A stretch of DNA of 40,207 bases from Burkholderiaceae bacterium (GTDB lineage: Bacteria > Pseudomonadota > Gammaproteobacteria > Burkholderiales > Burkholderiaceae), in contig CANJBQ010000028.1 in NCBI GenBank assembly GCA_947472645.1, forward strand, positions 1 through 40,207, written 5' to 3'. A program made the position numbers and the translations under genes. This document shows, piece by piece, positions 28,514 through 35,083 of the stretch (the stretch's first letter is position 1; every line of letters starts with the position of its first letter). A model generated the notes under the pieces. It saw only the letters and a program-made list of their open reading frames with translations. It did no database searches and was not told the origin of the DNA.

Positions 28514-28690
28514 TTAATGAAAAACGGTTAAAAAACAATTGAGCATTTTAGGATAGTATCGGAGCCTATTAGAACGCATCAACATATTCAGAGCATATTG
28601 GGTGCTAGGGTTATAGTCAAGTCAACCATGTTGATATTATTCAATGTCCTTCGCTATAGCCAAAACCTTTGAAATATCTCTCCCTCTAGT
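28514..28690 (-). pseudogene. Decayed 3' fragment of a second HD-GYP gene
   Basis: On the minus strand this stretch translates as a degraded copy of the C-terminus of the HD-GYP protein at 28919-30028. The gene's DISxxxxLAI...YGxLDYN...ALDML..., then PKMLGYFLKIF and stop, become DISKVLAI, YQHG-stop-LDYN, ALNMLMR and PKMLNCFLTVF and stop, with the same ending and colinear spacing. About 20 of the last 40 aligned residues are identical. Two in-frame stops (TAA and TGA) and loss of everything upstream make it a pseudogene. It lies between the tRNA gene and paralogue A, whose start is 10 bp beyond its stop. The divergence suggests an old paralogue rather than a recent copy. Confidence 0.8.
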
Positions 28691-28785
28691 CGAAGCAAGA
28701 CACACTAATTAAGGAAAAAAGTACAGGGAAAGTATGAGTTCGGCACAAAGTGTAAACCATGTGTCCGGTACAGACCGAGGAAATT

Positions 28786-28862
<77 letters not shown>

Positions 28863-28871
28863 GAACTTCAT

Positions 28872-28900
28872 ATTCTAACTGAAAATCAAATTCTACTCAA
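28872..28900 (-). promoter_or_regulatory. Sigma-70 promoter of the tRNA gene
   Basis: On the minus strand a -35 box TTGAGT (28900-28895) and a -10 box TAGAAT (28877-28872) are separated by exactly 17 bp. The tRNA starts 9 bp after the -10 box, so transcription would begin at or just before the mature 5' end. Confidence 0.65.
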
Positions 28901-28918
28901 TGAATTAGGGTGGCGGCC

Positions 28919-30028
28919 CTAATTAAAGATCTTTAAAAAATATCCAAGCATTTTGGGGCAATAATACATACCTTGGTGTCTGATGAGCATATCCAGGGCG
29001 TGTTGGTGACCATCGTTATAGTCAAGAACCCCATATTTATACTCTTCATAGGCTTCTACAATGGCCAAAATCCTAGATCCTTGAGAGATATTGTCACCAC
29101 TTATGCCAAGCGGAAAGCCACTTCCATCCAGATGCTCGTGGTGTGAGTTGATCATATTTAGGACATCATTCAAATCTTCTAAAATTTGTAAGCCATCTTT
29201 ACCTATTGTCGGATGGCGTTGGTAAGCCCTTAAATCGGCCTCATTTAAAGAAATTGGTTTCGTGGTCAATATCCGGTCACTTAGGCCCAATTTACCAACA
29301 TCGTGTAAAAGTCCAGCAATTAAGACATTTTGCACGTCATCTTCAGAGAGTCCCGCAATTTGCGCAGTTCGCATGGCGTAATGCCCTACTCTTTTAGAGT
29401 GTTTATGTAATGAGAAGTTTTTGATCTCTATAAAATTTAAAAAAGTACGAATTGCGTTCACATACGAGGACTGAATTTTGCGATTTGCTGCCGTCAGAAG
29501 CACTGTATTGGCTTGAACTCTAGTCTCTAACGAGTCGACAAGAGAGGCTAGTTTTAGGTTCTCTTTTTTTGCTTGTTCTAGGATCGCCAGATCTTGTCTT
29601 CTTGAAACGGTAGCTTCAACCGCAGAGATTACAAAGGCCATTAAATCATCTTCATTCCAGGGTTTTGAAATAATTCGAAAAATACCACTCTGGTTAATGG
29701 CGGCTGTTGTTTCAGAGATATCGTTATTAGGAGTTAAAAGTATTCTTAAAGTATCTGGACTTTTTCCTTGGAACTGTTCTAATAGTTCAATACCTGACAT
29801 ATCAAGCAGTTGAGTATTCGCTAAAATAATATCAAACTCGGTTGTTGCTCGTAATTCAAGAGCTTCAACACCATTCTGGATGAGTGTGGTGTTGAATGCT
29901 CTAAATTTAAAAATACGCTCTAATTCTGCCAGAGAGTCTATATCCTCATCGACACAAAGAATTCTGATACTTTCCGGCCGTACGCGAGGAACAGTACTTT
30001 TTGTCTCTGAGGATTCTATGTCAGACAT
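28919..30028 (-). CDS. HD-GYP domain protein with degenerate receiver domain
   Basis: A 369-residue protein: receiver domain (residues about 20-140), coiled-coil linker (about 145-185) and HD-GYP domain (about 195-369). In the receiver the acidic pocket (VDED) and the conserved Lys (SKPW, K122) remain, but the phospho-acceptor position is Asn (N71 in DIILANTQ). The HD-GYP part has H242-D243 (LLHDVGKLGLSD), H272, HHEHLDGSGFP at 296-306 (GYP reads GFP) and RILAIVEAYEEY, where both usual Asp are Glu. It belongs to the family of cyclic-di-GMP phosphodiesterases, but activity is uncertain. The frame extends to a GTG at 30064; the ATG at 30028 is preferred because it directly precedes the receiver. 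Neither start has a clear Shine-Dalgarno. Confidence 0.87.
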   Translation of the reverse strand: MSDIESSETKSTVPRVRPESIRILCVDEDIDSLAELERIFKFRAFNTTLIQNGVEALELRATTEFDIILANTQLLDMSGIELLEQFQGKSPDTLRILLTPNNDISETTAAINQSGIFRIISKPWNEDDLMAFVISAVEATVSRRQDLAILEQAKKENLKLASLVDSLETRVQANTVLLTAANRKIQSSYVNAIRTFLNFIEIKNFSLHKHSKRVGHYAMRTAQIAGLSEDDVQNVLIAGLLHDVGKLGLSDRILTTKPISLNEADLRAYQRHPTIGKDGLQILEDLNDVLNMINSHHEHLDGSGFPLGISGDNISQGSRILAIVEAYEEYKYGVLDYNDGHQHALDMLIRHQGMYYCPKMLGYFLKIFN

Positions 30029-30115
30029 GGGGCACGTAAAAAAATTGATGGTGAGTATACACACACTGATATTAATGCATCTTTTGAATGATTGCTGATA
30101 TTTAAAAGTATAGAA

Positions 30116-30134
30116 ATAAGAATGAAATTCTTAT
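30116..30134. repeat. AT-rich perfect inverted repeat upstream of the HD-GYP gene
   Basis: Arms ATAAGAAT (30116-30123) and ATTCTTAT (30127-30134) flank a 3-nt spacer, about 90 bp before the preferred HD-GYP start. The size and symmetry could fit a dimer-binding operator, but chance is possible in such AT-rich DNA. Confidence 0.3.
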
Positions 30135-30208
30135 AGGAGCAGGTCAATAATAAGAACTAGAGACTCTAATAACAGGCCTAATACGGGGAGGGAAATTACC
30201 GACCTAGT

Positions 30209-30829
30209 TTAGGCATTCGTATTGACTAGATGTCCTAAGTTCCCCATTTGACTTGCAAGTAAAACGCTCATTCCTTTTAAGACAGTATGTAATTTAATGG
30301 AGTTCATTGGTAAGCCATAGGATGAAAGTAAATCACTAAAGCTATTTTTAAGCTTAGTGACTACAAATGAATTGTTAATGCTCGATGAATTTAGAGAGGT
30401 GGTAATACTGATGATCGCATCTTGGAGATAATTATTGGAATCAGAATGAGTAAAAGACTGGTAATTCGCCCCAAAAAAATCACTACTTATTTGAGAATAG
30501 GATACATTTTTCAACGATTCGTCTACATTTTTTATGAGATCCGCAAGAAAAACATCATTAGCTTTTGAGGAGGTCAGTGAAGTAGAGTTTAAAAAAGACG
30601 AATAGTAAGGATGAACTTGTAGAAGGTTTTCCATCACAATATGAAATGACTTGATGAGGTGATTGGCCTTATTAATAGGAGCATTGTCAAGATTAGCAGA
30701 CAAATAATCACCAAAATCAGTAATGAAAGAACTACTACTAACCAGAGAGCTAGGGCTTGGCAGAGAGCCTGCAAAGAAGTTTTTTGACTTATTGAAAAGA
30801 AGTTTATTAAAGTTATTTATGTTATTCAT
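30209..30829 (-). CDS. Hypothetical protein, paralogue B of a ~205-residue family
   Basis: Not a family I recognise. It has 206 residues, very rich in Ser and Asn, without signal peptide or membrane helix. It pairs with the 204-residue protein at 27889-28503 through FLNSTSL (79-85) plus the following x-Ser-Ser and V-F-L, equal length, and the C-terminal GLPMNSIKLHTVLKGM helix (172-187). Its last residues, QMGNLGHLVNTNA, closely match the end of the 57-residue protein at 31781-31954 (QMGKVGTIINTMA). It is upstream of the HD-GYP gene on the same strand, 180 bp away. Codon use is strongly AT-biased. The start has only a poor Shine-Dalgarno. Function unknown; a shared C-terminal sorting or interaction tail is an inference. 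Confidence 0.68.
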   Translation of the reverse strand: MNNINNFNKLLFNKSKNFFAGSLPSPSSLVSSSSFITDFGDYLSANLDNAPINKANHLIKSFHIVMENLLQVHPYYSSFLNSTSLTSSKANDVFLADLIKNVDESLKNVSYSQISSDFFGANYQSFTHSDSNNYLQDAIISITTSLNSSSINNSFVVTKLKNSFSDLLSSYGLPMNSIKLHTVLKGMSVLLASQMGNLGHLVNTNA

Positions 30830-31145
30830 GGCTATATTTTATGTAAGACAAACACTGTATATAGAAGAAGTATTACAGAAATATAATCATGAATCAACAA
30901 GAAAATGGAATAAATAGAGAATATATTACATATAATTTCTATTAATTTTGTTAGAAATTACCTAATTAAATATTATGAAAAACATAACTAATAAGATATG
31001 GCTTAAAAATACGGGCTTAGAAAAAATAAAAACTTAAATGGAGTGTAATCCTGGGCAGAAGGATTAAATATTAGAATAATTACTATAAGTTGTATTATTA
31101 TTAACGTACATTTAATTGAAAACTTTAGACTTATTAAAATAATTA
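30830..31145. other. Very AT-rich 316-bp gene-free stretch
   Basis: No supportable gene: the only ATG-started frames are about 18-20 codons long (for example from 30975 on the plus strand) and have no homology signal. The base composition is far more AT-rich than in the core genes. The only GC-containing feature is a hairpin at 31046-31066. Confidence 0.5.
31046..31066. repeat. Hairpin TAATCCT / AGGATTA
   Basis: A 7-bp perfect stem with a 7-nt loop (GGGCAGA), about 80 bp past the stop of the exported protein gene at 31146. It could be a weak terminator or part of a small RNA. No T-run follows on the minus strand. Confidence 0.3.
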
Positions 31146-31700
31146 TTAAAAATAATTTCTAGTTCCTGGACAAAACCGATTAAAAACTTGATCCCAAGCT
31201 GATTTTGTGCGATTGAGATCTCTAGGTTGACTTGAAGACAACATTAAAACTCCATTTGCCATGACCTGTAAAAAATAATTATTAGGCCCCCACCATGTAC
31301 CTGCATTTTGGACATAACCAACTCGAACAGTACTAGGTACCCAAGAATTTAACTTAAGTTCTTTGACATTAGAATCAAAAATATATTGTGAACTAGTACT
31401 TGTTGAATTATTGGAGTTTTGACCATCTGCATTGGAGTTATCAGGGGGGCTCGCGACTTTAATTTCAACAATCGAAGCTTTTCGGTAAATACAATCTTTT
31501 GCGTTATAAACGTACCAGAAAGAATCGCCTTTTCCTCCTTCATCAAGACCTTCCGTATAGTTGATGATCCTAGAAACTGTATCGAGCATGAGATTACGTC
31601 TAAATTGCTCAATATCAGATTCAGTATCAGCGGCAAAGCACAGGCCGGATTGATAAAAAATAATGAGTGTAATAAGAGAGATATTAATAAAAGATGTCAT
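31146..31700 (-). CDS. Exported hypothetical protein
   Basis: A 184-residue protein with a clear signal peptide (hydrophobic residues 5-18, probable cleavage after CFA at about 23). The mature part has an N-terminal helix (DIEQFRRNLMLDTVSRIINYTEGL), then FWYVYNAKDCIYRK, a low-complexity Ser/Asn/Thr stretch (about 85-105), and a conserved-looking end, WWGPNNYFLQV to FNRFCPGTRNYF. Two cysteines (in KDCIY and RFCPG) could form a disulfide. No family recognised. It lies between paralogue B and the 57-codon gene on the same strand, so a shared function is possible but unproven. The reverse strand is also open over part of it, which is probably chance. Confidence 0.65.
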   Translation of the reverse strand: MTSFINISLITLIIFYQSGLCFAADTESDIEQFRRNLMLDTVSRIINYTEGLDEGGKGDSFWYVYNAKDCIYRKASIVEIKVASPPDNSNADGQNSNNSTSTSSQYIFDSNVKELKLNSWVPSTVRVGYVQNAGTWWGPNNYFLQVMANGVLMLSSSQPRDLNRTKSAWDQVFNRFCPGTRNYF

Positions 31701-31780
31701 CTAACAATTATAAAAAAGATACTCATCCTCTATAGTGGAAACAAATACAAAAAATGCTTCCTATTCAGAGCTTTATAAAG

Positions 31781-31954
31781 TTAAGCCATAGTATTAATAA
31801 TCGTACCAACTTTACCCATTTGCTTTACAGGCGTGTGTGTAGGACTATCCTTTAGCCCATCACTATTTTTGGGAAGCGCGGTACTAGATTTTGGAATCGA
31901 ATGCACAGGAGACTGATTATTAGTAGTGTAAGCACTAGTTTTACTGAGATACAT
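31781..31954 (-). CDS. Small protein (57 aa) with QMGxxGxxxNTxA tail
   Basis: A short frame starting at ATG 31954 with GGGGG 7 bases before it as a possible ribosome-binding site. The first ~40 residues are Ser/Thr/Asn/Pro-rich and look disordered. The last 13, QMGKVGTIINTMA, match the last 13 of paralogue B, QMGNLGHLVNTNA, at the same distance from the stop (7 identical, others mostly conservative: V/L, I/L, I/V). Because the match ends exactly at both stop codons, I think this is a real gene. There is no signal peptide. Function unknown. Confidence 0.55.
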   Translation of the reverse strand: MYLSKTSAYTTNNQSPVHSIPKSSTALPKNSDGLKDSPTHTPVKQMGKVGTIINTMA

Positions 31955-32018
31955 TTAAAACCCCCAAATATTAATGATAAATATACTAGCAAAGTTCAAA
32001 AATAATGACAATTTATAT

Positions 32019-33962
32019 CTACAGGATATTTTCTATTTCTAAGCGTTGGCTTAGCTTTAGCCATTCTTCTTCAAATCCCTGTAATTCGTTTTGAAGGAGT
32101 TGTAATTTTTTACCAGATTCTAAAATAAACTGGGTATCAGATGAGATGGTTAATTGCGATTCAAGTGCGCTGATTTCTGATTGTCTTTGACTAATTTGAA
32201 GCTCTAACTTTTCAAAATTTTTCTTTAATTTTTTTTGCTCAGAGGTTAGAAAAGGTTTTTTAGAGTTGACAGTAGGTAAAGATGTTGAAGGAGTGAACAG
32301 AATATTGGAAGATTTTTTAGCTTCTTCCCTTTGCCGTTTTGCTTCATCGAGTAAAAATTGTTGGTAATCATCCAAATCACCCTCGAAAGGATAGACACTT
32401 CCACGAGACACCATCCAAAATTCATCACAAACGGCTCTTAGTAAAGCGCGATCATGGCTGACTAACATGACAGTACCCTCATATTCATTGAGTGCCATAG
32501 AAAGAGCCTCACGGGTTGCAAGATCCAAGTGGTTGGTTGGCTCATCCAAGAGTAAAAGGTTCGGTTTTTGCCAAACAATCATGCATAACACTAAGCGAGC
32601 CTTTTCGCCCCCACTCATACTCCCAACTTTTTGGAAGATCATATCCCCACTAAAATTGAACATACCCAGAAAACCCCGTAAGTCTTGCTCACGCGTTCCT
32701 TGACCAGAAAGAGTTCGCTCTACTGTGGATTTTTTAACTAAACTAATCATATGTTCGAGTGGATTATCATCTTCGCGAAGAATGTCTAACTCTTGTTGGG
32801 CAAAGTAACCAATTTGTAATCCCTTACCTGCAGTCACTTCACCGGAGAGTTCTTTAATCGTGCCTGCAATGGTTTTAACGAGAGTCGACTTACCTTGACC
32901 GTTAGCCCCTAAAATACCGATACGTTGGCCAGCTAAAACAGATTTATTAACTTCTTGAACAATCGTTATCGGTTCTGTGGTGCCATCTGGCGAAGGGTAA
33001 CCAAGAGATACATCGTGTAACACCAGCATAGGGTTGGGTAAATTTGTTGGTTCTTTAAACTCAAAGGTAAAGTCGGCTTCTGAGAGCAAGGGAGCAATTT
33101 TCTCCATACGATCAAGCGCTTTAACGCGACTTTGAGCTTGTTTAGCTTTACTAGCCTTAGCTTTAAATCGGGCAATAAATTTTTGTAAATGAGCAATTTT
33201 TTCTTGTTGCTTTGAAAATGCACTTTGTTGCAAAGCTAGCTGCTCAGAACGTTGATCCTCGAAAGAACTGTAATTACCACCGTAGCGATTGAGTAAGCAG
33301 TTCTCAATATGAATCGTAACTTGCGTTACGCTATCCAAAAATTCGCGATCATGACTGATGACAATAAGAGTGCCGTAATATTTTTTTAACCAAGCCTCCA
33401 GCCAAACTAAAGCATCTAAATCTAAATGGTTGGTCGGTTCATCTAGCAATAGAAGTTCTGATGGACACATCAATGCACGCGCTAATTGAAGACGCATTCT
33501 CCAACCACCTGAAAAGCTATTTACAGGATTTTGTAATTCATTTAATTTAAATCCTAGGCCAAGGATAAGTGACTGAGCTCTTGACTGCGCATCATTTGCA
33601 CCGCTATCAAAATAATGCATATAAGCATGCGCAATGGCGTCACCATCTCCAGATGACTCAGCGTCATCTACAGCTTGTTTTGCTACCATCAAAACGGTAT
33701 CACCATCAATCACAAAATCGGTAGCATTTTGATCTGTCTCCGGCATGTCTTGAGCAACTTGAGACATTCGCCATTGTTTTGGAATAAAAAACTCACCTTG
33801 ATCCTCATGAAGAGAACCATTTAAAAGGGCAAATAAGGATGATTTTCCAGCGCCATTTCGACCCACTAAGCCCACTTTTTCACCAGGATTGATCGTAGCG
33901 GACGCCTGATTTAAGACAGCTTTAATGCCTCGACGTAAAACAATGTTTTTAAGTTGAATCAT
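32019..33962 (-). CDS. yheS: ABC-F family ATPase (YheS-like)
   Basis: A soluble protein with two ABC ATPase domains and no membrane segments, as in translation-associated ABC-F proteins. The first domain has Walker A GRNGAGKS (34-41), signature FSGGWRMRL and Walker B LLLLDEPTNHLD. The second has GANGQGKS, MSGGEKARL and LLLLDEPTNHLD. A basic inter-domain linker (KFIARFKAKASKAKQAQSRVKAL) matches the P-site tRNA interaction motif, and a Lys/Glu-rich coiled coil closes the 647-residue protein. Length and C-terminal extension fit YheS best. Likely role: resolving stalled ribosomes. Confidence 0.86.
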   Translation of the reverse strand: MIQLKNIVLRRGIKAVLNQASATINPGEKVGLVGRNGAGKSSLFALLNGSLHEDQGEFFIPKQWRMSQVAQDMPETDQNATDFVIDGDTVLMVAKQAVDDAESSGDGDAIAHAYMHYFDSGANDAQSRAQSLILGLGFKLNELQNPVNSFSGGWRMRLQLARALMCPSELLLLDEPTNHLDLDALVWLEAWLKKYYGTLIVISHDREFLDSVTQVTIHIENCLLNRYGGNYSSFEDQRSEQLALQQSAFSKQQEKIAHLQKFIARFKAKASKAKQAQSRVKALDRMEKIAPLLSEADFTFEFKEPTNLPNPMLVLHDVSLGYPSPDGTTEPITIVQEVNKSVLAGQRIGILGANGQGKSTLVKTIAGTIKELSGEVTAGKGLQIGYFAQQELDILREDDNPLEHMISLVKKSTVERTLSGQGTREQDLRGFLGMFNFSGDMIFQKVGSMSGGEKARLVLCMIVWQKPNLLLLDEPTNHLDLATREALSMALNEYEGTVMLVSHDRALLRAVCDEFWMVSRGSVYPFEGDLDDYQQFLLDEAKRQREEAKKSSNILFTPSTSLPTVNSKKPFLTSEQKKLKKNFEKLELQISQRQSEISALESQLTISSDTQFILESGKKLQLLQNELQGFEEEWLKLSQRLEIENIL

Positions 33963-34144
33963 GAAAGTGGCTAGAAAAGTTGTAAATCTCTGTTGAATAA
34001 AAGTAGAAAGGGAAATGCATCATAACGTAAATTTGTCATGACACCCACATATCGAAAAAGGAAAATGAAGGAAAGAGCCTCGAAATGAGGTTGCTGCGGT
34101 TTAAAATAGATCTATCAACCATCGCCAAGAAAATCTCATTCAAT
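33963..34144. other. Divergent intergenic region between the ABC-F and MOSC genes
   Basis: About 180 bp before the preferred MOSC start. It holds no recognised gene; an 8-bp palindrome GTCATGAC is seen near 34037. Promoters for both genes should be here, but no confident boxes were found. Confidence 0.3.
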
Positions 34145-34765
34145 ATGCCACAAATCTGCTCAATATCTACGGGAAAAGTAAGAGTCATCAATTCTGACCA
34201 GGAAAATCCACATCAAGAAATCCGATCAGCCATCCATAAATCACCGGTGAGTACCCTTAGCGCACCGAATCCGCTGAAGGCTCATCATCTAGGGATCGAC
34301 GGCGATGAACAGGCAAATTTAAAGGTACACGGCGGAATTGAAAAGGCTATCTATGCCTATCCATTGGAGCATTATGCATTTTGGCAAGAGTGTTTGATAA
34401 AAGAAAAGCGATTAGATTTAGGAGGTGAACTGCAACATGGAAGCTTTGGCGAGAATCTGACTACGCTGGGTTTCGTGGAAGCGGAGGTCTATATCGGTGA
34501 TATTTGGCAAATAGACAAAACCATCTTGCAAGTTACTCAGTTTCGAGAGCCATGTTTTAAATTTAATATCAACATGAACTACAGTGGTGCTGTCAAAACA
34601 ATGGTTCAAAGTGGGTATTCTGGATGGTATCTGAAGGTCTTAGAGCCTGGAATCATTATGGCGGGCAATCAGATTGAGATAAAACCAGGACTTAGAAAAT
34701 TATCTGTACTACATCAAAGCCTCAACTTTTATCAACGAACGGGACAGGCAGATCTAGAGTTCTAA
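34145..34765 (+). CDS. MOSC domain protein (YiiM-like)
   Basis: A 206-residue protein of the molybdenum-cofactor sulfurase C-terminal (MOSC) family: STGKVRVIN, HHLGIDGDEQANLKVHGGIEKAIYAYP, GSFGENLTTLG and a conserved Cys in FREPCFKFN. Closest in layout to E. coli YiiM, linked to reduction of N-hydroxylated bases. The frame extends upstream to an ATG at 34085, but the ATG at 34145 gives the family N-terminus (MPQICSISTGK) and is preferred. A basic, hydrophobic 20-residue extension is possible if the earlier start is used. Confidence 0.85.
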   Translation: MPQICSISTGKVRVINSDQENPHQEIRSAIHKSPVSTLSAPNPLKAHHLGIDGDEQANLKVHGGIEKAIYAYPLEHYAFWQECLIKEKRLDLGGELQHGSFGENLTTLGFVEAEVYIGDIWQIDKTILQVTQFREPCFKFNINMNYSGAVKTMVQSGYSGWYLKVLEPGIIMAGNQIEIKPGLRKLSVLHQSLNFYQRTGQADLEF

Positions 34766-34784
34766 ACGTACAGTTCCTGCGAAT

Positions 34785-34803
34785 GATAACGATTCTCGTT
34801 TAT
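34785..34803 (+). promoter_or_regulatory. Fur-box-like operator of feoAB
   Basis: GATAACGATTCTCGTTTAT matches most of the 19-bp Fur consensus GATAATGATAATCATTATC (13 of 19 by my count) and keeps the inverted-repeat symmetry (AACGA-TTC-TCGTT). It overlaps a perfect TATAAT -10 box at 34801-34806, so bound Fur would block RNA polymerase. Position directly before ferrous-iron transport genes supports it. Confidence 0.72.
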
Positions 34804-34834
34804 AATAGAGAAAAGCCCCAATCCCCCATAATTG

Positions 34835-35083
34835 ATGAAACTTGACCAACTATCCAATAACATCACCAAGCGTGTAAAGCGAGTGGATACAAATGAGTTA
34901 TTGCCGGAAATCTCTCATCAATTAGAAGCAATTGGATTTATCCCTGGTGAACAAGTCACCGTCATGAGACGTAACTTCATTGGTGGAGATCCATTAATGG
35001 TACGTATTGGTTTATCGACATTTGCATTGCGTAAAGTAGAAGCAGCACTCATTGAAGTTGAAGATTTGAGTGATCATGGCTGA
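34835..35083 (+). CDS. feoA: Ferrous iron transport protein A
   Basis: A small SH3-like cytosolic partner of FeoB, 82 residues. It shows the usual FeoA layout: LEAIGFIPGEQVTVMRRNFIGGDPLMVRIG, then FALRKVEAALIEVE. The ATG at 34835 is preferred over an in-frame TTG at 34832. Its stop overlaps the feoB start by 8 bp, so they are coupled. A Fur-box-like site and a TATAAT precede it. No feoC is found after feoB. Confidence 0.92.
   Translation: MKLDQLSNNITKRVKRVDTNELLPEISHQLEAIGFIPGEQVTVMRRNFIGGDPLMVRIGLSTFALRKVEAALIEVEDLSDHG

Noticed and set aside
30975..31037. A 20-codon plus-strand ORF (starting MKNITNK) in the AT-rich gap.
   Set aside because: No ribosome-binding site, no homology signal, and such short ORFs are expected by chance.
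31419..31778. A 119-codon plus-strand frame opposite the exported protein gene.
   Set aside because: Its translation looks like a reverse-strand shadow, and the minus-strand frame has a proper signal peptide.
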